Positions 53,584-62,370 of a stretch of 64,000 nt of DNA are shown here, piece by piece. The stretch is from contig JAUIHS010000005.1 in assembly GCA_030432255.1 (NCBI GenBank), positions 124,001 through 188,000 of the forward strand, in the 5' to 3' direction. Position 1 is the first letter of the stretch. Every line of letters begins with the position of its first letter. The DNA comes from Phycisphaerae bacterium (GTDB taxonomy: Bacteria > Planctomycetota > Phycisphaerae > Phycisphaerales > UBA1924). The translations under genes were made by a program, and so were the position numbers. The notes under the pieces were generated by a model. That model had not been told where the DNA came from, did not search any database, and was given only the letters and a program-made list of their open reading frames with translations.

Positions 53584-54702
53584 ATGCGTGCGATCGTCAC
53601 CGGCCAGGTTGGCATGGACAAGAAGCAGTACCTGCAGGGCGTGGTGGACTTCGCCGGCCAGCAGGGCGAAAGCATTGAGCTCTACAACATCGGCGACATG
53701 ATGTATGCGGAGGGCCGCGACGTTCGTCCGGGGCGGATCCTTGACCTGCCGTGGTCGCGTCTCAACTCGCTCCGCCGGGCCGCCTTCAAGGACGTGCTTG
53801 CGGAGTCGAAGGGTCAGGAGAATGTGATCGTCAACACGCACGCCACGTTCCGCTGGCGACACGGCCTCTTCTCGGCGTTCGACTGGGACCAGATCGAAGC
53901 CTTCGAACCGGACATGTTCGTGTGCCTCGTCGACAACATCGAGGTAGTGCACCACCGTCTGCATGGTGAGCATGAGATCGATGCGACACTGAAGGACTGC
54001 ATGGTGTGGCGCGAAGAGGAGATCCTCGCGACCGAGATGCTGGCGCATGCGATGCGGAAGCCCTTCTACATTCTCAGCCGCGGCCGGCACAACATCACCA
54101 CGCGCACGGGCTTCCGGCTGATCGCTCGTCCGGACATGAAGAAGGTGTATCCCTCCTTCCCGATGAGCCACGTGGTGGACATGCCTGACGTCCTCAAGGA
54201 GATCGAGGACTTCCGCGGCGCACTCGCCGATCACTTCGTGACGTTCGATCCTGCTGACGTGGATGAGAAGTTGCTGCTGGACAACGCGATCGCCGCGGCG
54301 AAGGAAGGCCAGGACTTCCTGGACTACGAGCCTCATGCCTACGGCGGCAGCCGGGGCATGCCGACGCTTCGGGTGAAGGTGCGCGAGGTTCTGGACATTG
54401 CGGGGGACGTTGACGGCCAGATCTACATGCGTGACTTCAAGTTGATCGACCAGTCGGACATGATCGTGAGCTACGTGCCGGAACTGCCGGGCGGCGTGCC
54501 GGGTCTGTCCTCGGGCGTTGAGCGCGAGTTGCAGCATGCGTTCGAGCACACGAAGGAAGTCTACATCGTGTGGAAGCCGGAGAAGAACCCATCACCCTTC
54601 ATCACGGAGACGGCGAGCAAGGTCTTCCGTTCGGTCGAAGAGTCACTGGAATTCTTCGAGAAGGAAGGCATGTTCGTGCAGACGAATCTGTTCGGGCAGT
54701 AG
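53584..54702 (+). CDS. Degenerate P-loop NTPase-like protein with C-terminal nucleoside-deoxyribosyltransferase-like domain
   Basis: The 372-residue protein begins MRAIVTGQVGMDKKQYLQ, which follows the adenylate-kinase-type P-loop strand but has GQVGMDKK where GxxGxGKS/T is expected. The N-terminal 190 residues (ENVIVNTHATFRWRHGLF, FVCLVDNIEVVHHRL) look like an archaeal-type nucleotide kinase fold. The last 90 residues (DGQIYMRDFKLIDQSDMIVSYVPE, SSGVERELQHAFEHTKEVYIVW in part) resemble the nucleoside 2-deoxyribosyltransferase/TIR-like fold. AGGAG lies eight bases before ATG 53584. A role in nucleotide metabolism or signalling is inference. The DUF3592 gene follows after three bases. Confidence 0.7.
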   Translation: MRAIVTGQVGMDKKQYLQGVVDFAGQQGESIELYNIGDMMYAEGRDVRPGRILDLPWSRLNSLRRAAFKDVLAESKGQENVIVNTHATFRWRHGLFSAFDWDQIEAFEPDMFVCLVDNIEVVHHRLHGEHEIDATLKDCMVWREEEILATEMLAHAMRKPFYILSRGRHNITTRTGFRLIARPDMKKVYPSFPMSHVVDMPDVLKEIEDFRGALADHFVTFDPADVDEKLLLDNAIAAAKEGQDFLDYEPHAYGGSRGMPTLRVKVREVLDIAGDVDGQIYMRDFKLIDQSDMIVSYVPELPGGVPGLSSGVERELQHAFEHTKEVYIVWKPEKNPSPFITETASKVFRSVEESLEFFEKEGMFVQTNLFGQ

Positions 54703-54705
54703 GGC

Positions 54706-55770
54706 ATGGGATTCGCGAAGGGGCGGCGTAAGAGGACTTCCGGCGTTAATGCTGATAACCAGCCTGGATTCATGGTGCTTTTCACCCTGGGCTGGATATT
54801 CATTGCGCTTGTCTTTGACATCGCCATCTCCCTGTTCGTCGTCACAGAAGTCAGGACACTGACCTGGGACGAGACGAGCGGTGTTGTTCGCAGCAGTCGC
54901 GTCGAGACGAGCAACTCCTCAGCCGGAATCAAGTACTCATTCGCAGTGACATACGGATATGAAGTTGAGGGAGAGAGATACGTCGGCCAGCGGTATCGCG
55001 TTTCATCGATGACCAGTTCCGACAAGAAGCGGCCGCAGGCGCTGGCCGATGCGCACCCCGTCGGCCGTGAGGTCATCGTCTATTACGCCCCCGATCAGCC
55101 GGAGCGATCCGTGCTCGAGCGCGGCATCAGTCCCATGACCTGGGCTCTCTTCCTTTTTCTTTCCCCTTTCAACGCCGTCGCCATCACGCTGATCTGTATC
55201 ATCCTGGGCCTCCGCAGATTCGGGCCGGATCGCCCCTATCCGATCCGCCGGGTGACTACGGATCCCGGTCGGATCGAGATCACATATGCTCGCTCCTCCC
55301 TGGCCATTTACGGCGCGTACCCGTGGCTCTTTCTCGGGCTCCCATTTGCGCTCGGCGGGCTGGTTGCAGCATTTGCTGCCGACCCCAAGTTGGCCACGAC
55401 CAGCATTCAAGGTGCGCTTGCAGTGCTCATTCTGAGTTCCGCAGGGACGCTGCTTGTTGCCACCGTGCGCCGCTGGCACATCGGTACCATCGTCATCGAC
55501 GTCAGTGAGCGGCGCGTGCGAGTCCCGGGAGAGCCGCCGATCGAGTTTGATGCAATGGAAGGCGTCAACTCACTGCAAGTGCCATTGGACGGGCTTGCGT
55601 CTACAGATGCGATGCCCGCTTCCGATGTGGTCCTTCGGCTTCGCCGCGATGGCAGGACCATCACTTGTCCGCTGTTTGAGAACCAGTCTCCATCTCGTGC
55701 GGAAGAGTTGGTGGAGTGGACGAAGACACTCCTCATGGAAAACGGGGCGATCGAAGCGCGAGTCCACTGA
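54706..55770 (+). CDS. DUF3592 membrane protein
   Basis: The 354-residue product has an N-terminal membrane segment (MVLFTLGWIFIALVFDIAISLFVV in part), a DUF3592 extracytoplasmic domain (TSGVVRSSRVETSNS..., YGYEVEGERYVGQRYRV, VGREVIVYYAPDQPERSVLERG), then further membrane segments near residues 145-165, 205-225 and 230-250, and a cytosolic beta-rich tail. DUF3592 proteins are widespread and of unknown function. It starts three bases after the previous stop, so the two are co-transcribed. A strong terminator follows. Confidence 0.83.
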   Translation: MGFAKGRRKRTSGVNADNQPGFMVLFTLGWIFIALVFDIAISLFVVTEVRTLTWDETSGVVRSSRVETSNSSAGIKYSFAVTYGYEVEGERYVGQRYRVSSMTSSDKKRPQALADAHPVGREVIVYYAPDQPERSVLERGISPMTWALFLFLSPFNAVAITLICIILGLRRFGPDRPYPIRRVTTDPGRIEITYARSSLAIYGAYPWLFLGLPFALGGLVAAFAADPKLATTSIQGALAVLILSSAGTLLVATVRRWHIGTIVIDVSERRVRVPGEPPIEFDAMEGVNSLQVPLDGLASTDAMPASDVVLRLRRDGRTITCPLFENQSPSRAEELVEWTKTLLMENGAIEARVH

Positions 55771-55780
55771 ACACTCGCAA

Positions 55781-55820
55781 ACGGACGCGCCTCCGTGGGA
55801 AGCGCGTCCGTTGTTGTTTT
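55781..55820 (+). terminator. Rho-independent terminator after the DUF3592 gene
   Basis: ACGGACGCGC and GCGCGTCCGT form a perfect 10-bp stem with an 11-base loop, followed by TGTTGTTTT. Confidence 0.9.
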
Positions 55821-55839
55821 GGCGTTGCGTGAGGCTGAC

Positions 55840-56091
55840 TCAGGCGCGGCGGCGGCGGAGACCGGCGATGCCGGCGAGGCCGAGCAGGGCGGCGGCGCCG
55901 GGGGCGGGCACGATGCGGCCGGGGCTGCCGATGAGGGCGTACTCTCCGGAATCGCCCGCGGCGGTGGGAGCGGTGTACGCGCCGTTCACGCCGCTGACGG
56001 ACTGCAGGTTGCCGGGGAAGTTGCCCGCATTGGGATCCCATGTCCAGGTGGAGCCGAGCGTCGCGCGCGTACGTACCGAGACTCGGACTAC
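55840..56091 (-). pseudogene. 5'-truncated PEP-CTERM gene remnant
   Basis: A minus-strand frame without any ATG encodes about 84 codons ending in TGA at 55842-55840. The protein reads VRVSVRTRATLGSTWTWDPN, then VSGVNGAYTAPTAAGDSGEY and a perfect sorting tail VPAPGAAALLGLAGIAGLRRRR. That is the last beta-strand region and PEP-CTERM tail of a secreted protein, but the signal peptide and most of the body are missing. It abuts the intact HD-hydrolase gene, where the same frame turns into nonsense. It is best explained as a deletion remnant; fusion to an unusual start (GTG internal) is less likely. Confidence 0.75.
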
Positions 56092-58424
56092 TGCGCCACG
56101 GCGGTCGTGGTGTCCTTGTCGGACTTGTCCGCCTTGTCCTTCTCAGACTTCTTCTTCTCGGGGTACGCGATGCGGCCGTGGTACATGGAGCACAACTGCT
56201 TCGCGACGACTTCCTCGATCACCTTGATCTCGGCGAGCGTCAGCGATGACTCATCGAACTGCCCGTCGAGCAGGCGACGCCGCGCCAGTTCCGTCACCAG
56301 CGCCTGGATGCGCGCCGGGGTGGGGTCCGTCATGGCCCGGGTGGCTGACTCGACGGCATCGCACAGCATGAGAATGGCGACCTCGCGGGTGCGCGGGCGC
56401 GGACCCGGGTAGCGATACTCGATCTCGGTGGGCGCATCACGCGAGTTGTCCTCATCCGCCTGCTTGCGCGCCTGGTCGTAAAAGTACTCGACCAGCGTGG
56501 TGCCGTGGTGGGCCTCGATGTAATGGTGCAGGGAGCGGGGAAGCCCGTACTCCCGCGCAATCTCCATGCCGTCCTTGACATGTCCGACGATCACGAGCAG
56601 CGACATGGCCGGCGACAACTTGGCGTGTCGATTCTGGCCGCGACTCTGATTCTCGACGAAGTAGTCGGGCTTGTTCATCTTGCCGATGTCGTGGTAGAGG
56701 GCGCCGACATAGGTGTGACGTGCATCCGCGCCGATGGCATCGGCGGCTGCTTCGGCGAGAGAAGCGACGTTGAGGGAGTGGCTGTAGGTGCCGGGTGCGC
56801 GCTGCTGGAGTTCGCGCAGGATGGGCTGGCGGGAATCGCGCAGTTCTGTCAGCGTCATGCCGGTCGTGATGTCGAAGAGACGTTCGACGTAGGGCAGGAT
56901 CACGAGCACCGCCACACCGGCGAGGAAACCGCCGAAGCCCGCCTGGATGCTCTGCTTGAAGGTGTCGACCAGGATGCCGTCCACCAGTGGCAGCGTCACG
57001 ATGGACGTGACGATCAGCGCCACGGCGGCGGCCGCCCCGGCGAGCAGGGCACCGAAGATCATGTCGCGCCGGTCGCGGATCTCGTGGAAGCGCCACGCTC
57101 CCACCGCCGCTGCGGTCAGTCCCACCGCGAAGCCGGCCATGGGCAGCGAGAGCGCGAGGGCCACGAACATGGCCTGCGTCACGGCCAGTGCAAATGCGAA
57201 GCGCCGGTCGTACGCGATGACACCGATCATCGCCACGAACGCCGTCGGACCCGTCACCCCGAACCAGAGCACCGCCGGATACGTCATCGCCAGCCAGCAG
57301 GCGCCGATGGATGAACCGGCGAGCAGACCCGCGATCATGCCGAGTCGCCATGGACGCCGGAGGATGCGCGGGTAATAGAAGCGCATGTAGCCGCCGAGGA
57401 TCGCGGCGGCGAGCGCCGATGTCAGCAGTGCGCCGAGCATCCGCTCCCAGTACTGCTCCGAGGTGCGCGCCTTGATGTATTCGTCGTGCTCCTGGCGGGC
57501 GAGCATGGCATTCGCACCCGTGAGGCGGTCACCCGCGACGTAGATGATGTCACCGGGGTGATATGTGATAGGTCTCGGCTTCACAGCCTGGGCCCGCGCC
57601 TCGCGTTTGGCCTCCGTCGCCTCGAGGTTGAAGATGTGCGTGGGCTGCTCTTCGAAGGTCAGGCGATGCAGGATGATCTCGAAATGGTTGCCGTTGAGCC
57701 TGTGCTCATTGGCGATGCGCTCGATGCGCTTGCGGAAGTCCGGGGCGGCGAGGCTGATCGCGGCGTTCTTCACCACGTAGATGCTCTCGCGTTCAGGCTC
57801 GACGAGTTCGAGGGTCTGCGGCCCGCTCGTCATCACTTCCTGATGCCGCTCGGCGATGAGAATCGGATCCCGTTCGATGATCTGGGTGATGAACCGCCCG
57901 ACATCGCGTTTCCAGTTGGCGAGGTCGCTCTCCACCGCGGCAATCGTGCGCAGCGACTGGAGTTTCTCCTCGTCCAGCCCGAAGGTCTCACGGATATCTG
58001 TGGAGACGACTTCGAGTGACTCGGCGTTGGCGAGCGCTTCTGGAAGTGACTGAAGTTCCTGGCGAAGCGCTTCGATCCAACTGGTATTGAGGTCGAAGAC
58101 CCACGGCGTCTCGTTGCGCTTCTCGCGCCGGATGATCTCGGTCCCCTGCTCGTCATGCACCGTGAACTCAACGCGCACGGCACGGGTCTCGTGCATCACG
58201 CGCCCGGGTGAGAGCAGCAGTGCATCTTCGGTGAAGAAGAAGATGAACGACAGCAGCACGACGAACAGACCACCGATCACCACGTCCGGCAGGAACGCCG
58301 GTTGATGCACAACCTTGCGCAGCTGCGCGGTTCGGTCAGGGCGAGTGACAGTACGACGGACGGAGCCGCGACGAGCGGACGGTCTGGAACCGCCTCGAAC
58401 CAGTCTCATGAGACGCTGGATCAT
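56088..58424 (-). CDS. 7TM-HD domain phosphohydrolase (PgpH-like c-di-AMP phosphodiesterase)
   Basis: The 778-residue membrane protein has an N-terminal membrane segment (FLPDVVIGGLFVVLLSFIFFF), a large extracytoplasmic 7TMR-HDED domain (about residues 75-330), seven membrane segments (about 340-520) and a C-terminal HD domain: YSHSLNVASLAEAAADAIGA, VGALYHDIGKMNKPDYF and YIEAHHGTTLVEYFY supply metal-binding His and Asp residues. This layout is that of PgpH, which hydrolyses cyclic di-AMP. ATG 58424 overlaps the PhoH stop (ATGA). A phoH-pgpH pair is a known arrangement, and ybeY usually follows. Here ybeY is absent and a PEP-CTERM remnant follows instead. Confidence 0.92.
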   Translation of the reverse strand: MIQRLMRLVRGGSRPSARRGSVRRTVTRPDRTAQLRKVVHQPAFLPDVVIGGLFVVLLSFIFFFTEDALLLSPGRVMHETRAVRVEFTVHDEQGTEIIRREKRNETPWVFDLNTSWIEALRQELQSLPEALANAESLEVVSTDIRETFGLDEEKLQSLRTIAAVESDLANWKRDVGRFITQIIERDPILIAERHQEVMTSGPQTLELVEPERESIYVVKNAAISLAAPDFRKRIERIANEHRLNGNHFEIILHRLTFEEQPTHIFNLEATEAKREARAQAVKPRPITYHPGDIIYVAGDRLTGANAMLARQEHDEYIKARTSEQYWERMLGALLTSALAAAILGGYMRFYYPRILRRPWRLGMIAGLLAGSSIGACWLAMTYPAVLWFGVTGPTAFVAMIGVIAYDRRFAFALAVTQAMFVALALSLPMAGFAVGLTAAAVGAWRFHEIRDRRDMIFGALLAGAAAAVALIVTSIVTLPLVDGILVDTFKQSIQAGFGGFLAGVAVLVILPYVERLFDITTGMTLTELRDSRQPILRELQQRAPGTYSHSLNVASLAEAAADAIGADARHTYVGALYHDIGKMNKPDYFVENQSRGQNRHAKLSPAMSLLVIVGHVKDGMEIAREYGLPRSLHHYIEAHHGTTLVEYFYDQARKQADEDNSRDAPTEIEYRYPGPRPRTREVAILMLCDAVESATRAMTDPTPARIQALVTELARRRLLDGQFDESSLTLAEIKVIEEVVAKQLCSMYHGRIAYPEKKKSEKDKADKSDKDTTTAVAQ

Positions 58425-59524
58425 TCTGACCCGTTCACCTCGTGGGGCACGGAGGGCGCATCGATCCACGCCTTCGTGCGGATGGAACTCTCATCCCGTT
58501 CGTTGGCATACGCCTGGATGATGCGCTGGACGAGGTCGTGGCGCACCACATCCTCTCTCTCGAGCGGTCGGATCGCGACACCGGGCGTTCGGCGCAACCG
58601 GCGCACGGCATCAATCAGTCCGCTCTGGGTCGGGTCCGGGAGGTCGATCTGCGTGGGATCGCCCGTGATGATCATCTTGGAGTGCTGGCCCATGCGAGTC
58701 AGGAACATCTGCATCTGGCCCCGCGTCGTGTTCTGCGCTTCGTCAAGGATGATGACCGCGTTGTTCAGCGTGCGGCCGCGCATGAAGGCGAGGGGGACGA
58801 CCTCGATGACATCGCTGCCCATGAAACTGCGCAGGGTGGCGAAGTCCATCATGTCATGCAGGGCATCGAGAAGGGGACGCAGGTACGGGTTGACCTTGGC
58901 GAACTGGTCACCGGGAAGGAAGCCGAGTTTCTCGCCCGCTTCGACGGCGGGTCGCACGAGCACCGCCTTCTGGACCCGACCGCTTCGCAGCATGTGCACG
59001 GCGGCAGCGACGGCGAGGTAGGTCTTTCCAGTCCCGGCCGGCCCGACGCCGAAGGCCAGGTCGTGATCGCGGATCGCATCGAGGTAAGCGCGCTGGTTGG
59101 CCGATTTCGCGACGATGCGCCGGCCCCTCGTGTAGACCTCCAGGTGATCGACCCACGGCACGTCGTGCGTCCCGTTGGGGAGGAACTCGCCGGACTCGAC
59201 GCGTCGGCCGGCATCGGCGACGGCATCGCGGAGTTCCTGGAGGGAGAGGGAGCGCCGACGTCGGGCGGCGGCGATGAGGTGATCGACGACGAAGCGAGCC
59301 GCCTGCACCGCGCCCTCTTCACCATCCAGACGTATGATCCCATCGCGCGAGGAGACCTTGACGTCGAAGGACTCGCGGATCATTTTGAGGTTGCGCTCCG
59401 CCGGGCCGAGCACCATGACGGGGTCGGCAGACTCCGGCAGGCGGACGAGGGCCTCAAGTCTCGGCGCTGACCGCACTTCGGGCGTCGGGGGCGCTTCGTG
59501 ATGGACGGGAGAACGTGAACTCAT
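58421..59524 (-). CDS. PhoH-like ATPase
   Basis: The 367-residue cytosolic protein has an N-terminal KH-like region (PAERNLKMIRESFDVKVSSRDGIIRLDGEE in part) and the PhoH P-loop domain: FGVGPAGTGKTYLAVAAAV, LVRPAVEAGEKLGFLPGD, IILDEAQNTTRGQMQMFLTRMG in part, and ITGDPTQIDLP. PhoH2-type proteins couple ATP hydrolysis to RNA work. ATG 59524 is chosen because the conserved part starts 25 residues later; the 177 upstream codons in frame are antisense to another gene. It overlaps the pgpH-like start (ATGA). Its start codon also overlaps the start of a divergent frame. Confidence 0.93.
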   Translation of the reverse strand: MSSRSPVHHEAPPTPEVRSAPRLEALVRLPESADPVMVLGPAERNLKMIRESFDVKVSSRDGIIRLDGEEGAVQAARFVVDHLIAAARRRRSLSLQELRDAVADAGRRVESGEFLPNGTHDVPWVDHLEVYTRGRRIVAKSANQRAYLDAIRDHDLAFGVGPAGTGKTYLAVAAAVHMLRSGRVQKAVLVRPAVEAGEKLGFLPGDQFAKVNPYLRPLLDALHDMMDFATLRSFMGSDVIEVVPLAFMRGRTLNNAVIILDEAQNTTRGQMQMFLTRMGQHSKMIITGDPTQIDLPDPTQSGLIDAVRRLRRTPGVAIRPLEREDVVRHDLVQRIIQAYANERDESSIRTKAWIDAPSVPHEVNGSE

Positions 59525-60014
59525 GACCTGCCATTGTACCTCCGGCCGCCTGCACCAGCGCACCTCTTCGACAACTCCTGGTCGGATTGTGGGCGGGTTG
59601 TGTCTCGCCATGGCCGCTGCCCTGTCCACATGCTGGGTTTTCTCGGGCTGTTCATCGGGTGGATCGGGGACAGGGCATGCCGAAACACTCCAATCCATAG
59701 GATTTCGGGACCAGGGGGCCGCGGGCCGGGGACAGCTCGCCAACCTCGACGCCGCCGTGCGGTTCGCGGCGGGCCGGCACAGCCTCGCCGTCACGTCCAT
59801 CAGCGATATCGATGACACGCGTCTGTACGAGTTGCTCTCGATCCGGGATGAGCCCTGCTGGGTCCGGGTGGACGGTCTTGCAGGTCTTCGAGCGGGACCG
59901 ATGGGAGAGGTCACGGTGCGCTGTCGAATCGGACGCTTCGGCGATCCGGGCCGCGAAGCGCAATTCGAACGGGCGATTGCGGCGCGGCTGGCCGACAAGG
60001 CCGCCGGTGGCTGA
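59523..60014 (+). CDS. Putative small lipoprotein
   Basis: The 163-residue frame contains a hydrophobic segment ending in a lipobox-like FSGC (IVGGLCLAMAAALSTCWVFSGCSSGG in part) and a mature domain of about 120 residues (IGFRDQGAAGRGQLANLDAAV, SISDIDDTRLYELLSI). The start is uncertain: ATG 59523 keeps an arginine-containing n-region but overlaps the PhoH start codon (CATG); GTG 59589 and ATG 59610 give short n-regions. No clear ribosome binding site exists for any. If real it is an envelope lipoprotein of unknown role. Its codon use is like that of its neighbours. Confidence 0.55.
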   Translation: MTCHCTSGRLHQRTSSTTPGRIVGGLCLAMAAALSTCWVFSGCSSGGSGTGHAETLQSIGFRDQGAAGRGQLANLDAAVRFAAGRHSLAVTSISDIDDTRLYELLSIRDEPCWVRVDGLAGLRAGPMGEVTVRCRIGRFGDPGREAQFERAIAARLADKAAGG

Positions 60015-60077
60015 GGTGGCCGAGTAGAGTATCCGGCTTCAGTCCCCGCTCCCACGAGTCGAAATCAAGGTTCGAAT

Positions 60078-61304
60078 ATGGAAACGTCGTACCCCCTGCA
60101 CAAGATCAAGGTGGTCCTTCTCGAAGGGATCCATGCCCGTGCGGCCGCCGCGCTGAGCGACGCCGGCTACACGGTGGAGACCCACGACGGCGCCATGACC
60201 ACGGATGAACTCCTGGAGCATGCGTCCGATGCGCACCTGATCGGGATCCGCTCGAAGACGAAGCTGACGCCGGAGTTCCTCGGCGCGGCCTCCCGGCTGT
60301 GGGCGGTGGGTTGCTTCTGCATCGGGACGAACCAGGTGGACCTGGAGTCGGCTGCGGGACACGGGATCACCGTCTTCAACGCGCCCTTCTCAAACACGCG
60401 GTCGGTTGCAGAAAAGACGATCTGCGAGATCATCGGACTGCATCGAAATCTGTTCGACCGCAGCGCATCGATGCATCGAGGCGAGTGGATGAAGTCCGCC
60501 CGGGGCGCACACGAGATCCGGGGGCGGACCCTCGGGATTATCGGGTACGGCCGGATCGGCTCTCAGGTGTCCGTCCTCGCGGAGGCGATGGGGATGCGCG
60601 TGCTGTACTACGACAAGGTCGACTGCCTCCCCATGGGCAACGCGACGCGCGTGATGTCGATCGATGAGATCCTCGACCACTCCGACGTCGTCACACTGCA
60701 CGTCCCGGCGACTGACGACACGAGCATGATGATCGGCGCGACGGAACTGAAGCGCATGAAGCCGTCGGCATACCTCATCAACAATGCACGCGGATCCGTC
60801 GTGGATATTGAGGCCCTCGCAACAGCGATGAAGGCGGGCGAGATTGCGGGTGCGGCGGTCGATGTCTTCCCATCCGAACCGAAGACCAACGACGAGCGTT
60901 TCCAGAGCCCCCTGTGCGGTGTGCCCAACGTCGTACTGACGCCGCACATCGGCGGCTCCACGGAAGAGGCGCAGCGCAACATCGCCGAGGAAGTCGCCGG
61001 CAAACTGGTCAAGCTCATGAACAACGGTTCGACGACGGGTGCGGTCAACGTACCGCAGGTTGAACTGCCGGTACTCCACGACTCGCATCACCGCATCCTG
61101 CACTTCCATGAGAACGTGCCCGGTGTGCTGAGCCGGCTGCACAACATGCTCGCGGAACTGGGCGTGAACATCGCTGCGGAATACCTGCACACGGACCCGC
61201 GTCACGGCTACGTGATCATCGATGTGGCCTCGACGAATTCCGAGTCGGTGAAGGAAGGCCTGAAGCAGATTCCGGGCACGGTCCGTGTCCGGACGCTGTG
61301 GTAG
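60078..61304 (+). CDS. serA: D-3-phosphoglycerate dehydrogenase
   Basis: The 408-residue enzyme catalyses the first step of serine synthesis. It has the E. coli-type layout: substrate domain, Rossmann motif GRTLGIIGYGRIGSQV, the catalytic Arg in NNARGSVVD, Glu in VDVFPSEP and His in LTPHIGGSTEEAQ, followed by an ACT domain (RILHFHENVPGVLSRLHNMLAE in part) expected to bind serine as feedback inhibitor. The length is close to the 410 residues of E. coli SerA. It converges on a secreted-protein gene with one base between the stops. Confidence 0.95.
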   Translation: METSYPLHKIKVVLLEGIHARAAAALSDAGYTVETHDGAMTTDELLEHASDAHLIGIRSKTKLTPEFLGAASRLWAVGCFCIGTNQVDLESAAGHGITVFNAPFSNTRSVAEKTICEIIGLHRNLFDRSASMHRGEWMKSARGAHEIRGRTLGIIGYGRIGSQVSVLAEAMGMRVLYYDKVDCLPMGNATRVMSIDEILDHSDVVTLHVPATDDTSMMIGATELKRMKPSAYLINNARGSVVDIEALATAMKAGEIAGAAVDVFPSEPKTNDERFQSPLCGVPNVVLTPHIGGSTEEAQRNIAEEVAGKLVKLMNNGSTTGAVNVPQVELPVLHDSHHRILHFHENVPGVLSRLHNMLAELGVNIAAEYLHTDPRHGYVIIDVASTNSESVKEGLKQIPGTVRVRTLW

Positions 61305-61305
61305 T

Positions 61306-62277
61306 TCACTCGCAGGCTGTCCCCCACGCATCGAGCATGAGGTTGATGTCCGCGAAGTTGACGAGTCCATCGCCGGTGACGTCGGCGCCGGTCCCCGGTT
61401 CCACGGCGGTCCCCCAGAAGGCGAGGATCAGGTTGAGATCCGAGAACGTGACCGCGGCATCACCATCCGCATCACCCGCACAGCGCATCGGGTCCGGGGT
61501 GATGCGGCCGGCAAGATCCGCGACGCCCGTGCTGATGACCGGAGCGATGTTGCGATAGAGGCGCAGGACCTCGAAGCCATGCCGCGTCCGCACCCACCCG
61601 GAGTCAAGTTGCTGACCGGAGTCCGCGTAGAAGAGATGATCATCTCCGATGGCATGAATCGAGGCGCACAGGCCCGCTGTCCGCATTCCGGTCATCAGTG
61701 ATGCGAACTGGAGTCTTCCGGTCGTGATCTCGAGAGAAAAGAGGTCGTCGCCGTTGCTGACCCAGGCACCGCCGTCCGCATCGAAGGCGATGTCGCACGC
61801 CGGGTCCGGAATGAGCGGGCTTCCGCCCAGCGTCAGTGGAATCACCTCAACCACACCGGCATCGGAGACGTCAATCGTCAGCAATCGCCCCGCGTTGACA
61901 TCCAGCGCCCACAGGGCGCCCGAGGTGTCGAATGCTCCGCCGCGGATCGTCCGCCCGGCGAGTTGCGTCCCGATCCGAGTCGCGGCCGCCGTCTCTCGAT
62001 CGATCGACACCAGGCGCGAGCCGGTCGGTGTCAATTCAAAGCCGAAGAGTTCATCTGATGCATTCATGGCGAGGCCGTCGATATCGACCGGCGCCCCTGC
62101 CACTGTGAGCAGACCCACCAGGCTCATCTGCGTGCCGTCCTCGCGGCACGCAAACAGGTAGCCCGGCGCGCTCGATGGATCACCCGGCGCCGACTTGACC
62201 CCGTAGATGGAACGAGCCGCCGTCATCGGCGCGCACCACATGCACGCGCACATCACCACCAGAAAGATCTTCTTCAT
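61306..62277 (-). CDS. Secreted beta-propeller-like protein with dockerin-like C-terminus
   Basis: The 323-residue product starts at ATG 62277 with GGGAGA eight bases upstream and a signal peptide (MKKIFLVVMCACMWCAPMTAA). Repeated strands such as ELFGFELTPTGSRLVSIDRET, GALWALDVNAGRLLTIDVSD and GAWVSNGDDLFSLEITTGRL give a propeller-like body. The last 60 residues are the cysteine-bracketed module with two DxDGDAAVTFSDLN/DVTGDGLVNFADIN loops. It is the fifth such protein in the window. It probably acts on the cell surface or outside; no catalytic residues recognised. Confidence 0.85.
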   Translation of the reverse strand: MKKIFLVVMCACMWCAPMTAARSIYGVKSAPGDPSSAPGYLFACREDGTQMSLVGLLTVAGAPVDIDGLAMNASDELFGFELTPTGSRLVSIDRETAAATRIGTQLAGRTIRGGAFDTSGALWALDVNAGRLLTIDVSDAGVVEVIPLTLGGSPLIPDPACDIAFDADGGAWVSNGDDLFSLEITTGRLQFASLMTGMRTAGLCASIHAIGDDHLFYADSGQQLDSGWVRTRHGFEVLRLYRNIAPVISTGVADLAGRITPDPMRCAGDADGDAAVTFSDLNLILAFWGTAVEPGTGADVTGDGLVNFADINLMLDAWGTACE

Positions 62278-62370
62278 GTCAATGGTCTCCCGGAAAGGAA
62301 TAGGCCCCAGAACAGGCTGCAGTGTACCCTGTAGGTGCACGCTACGGAAGAACCAATCGGAGAAGAACGC

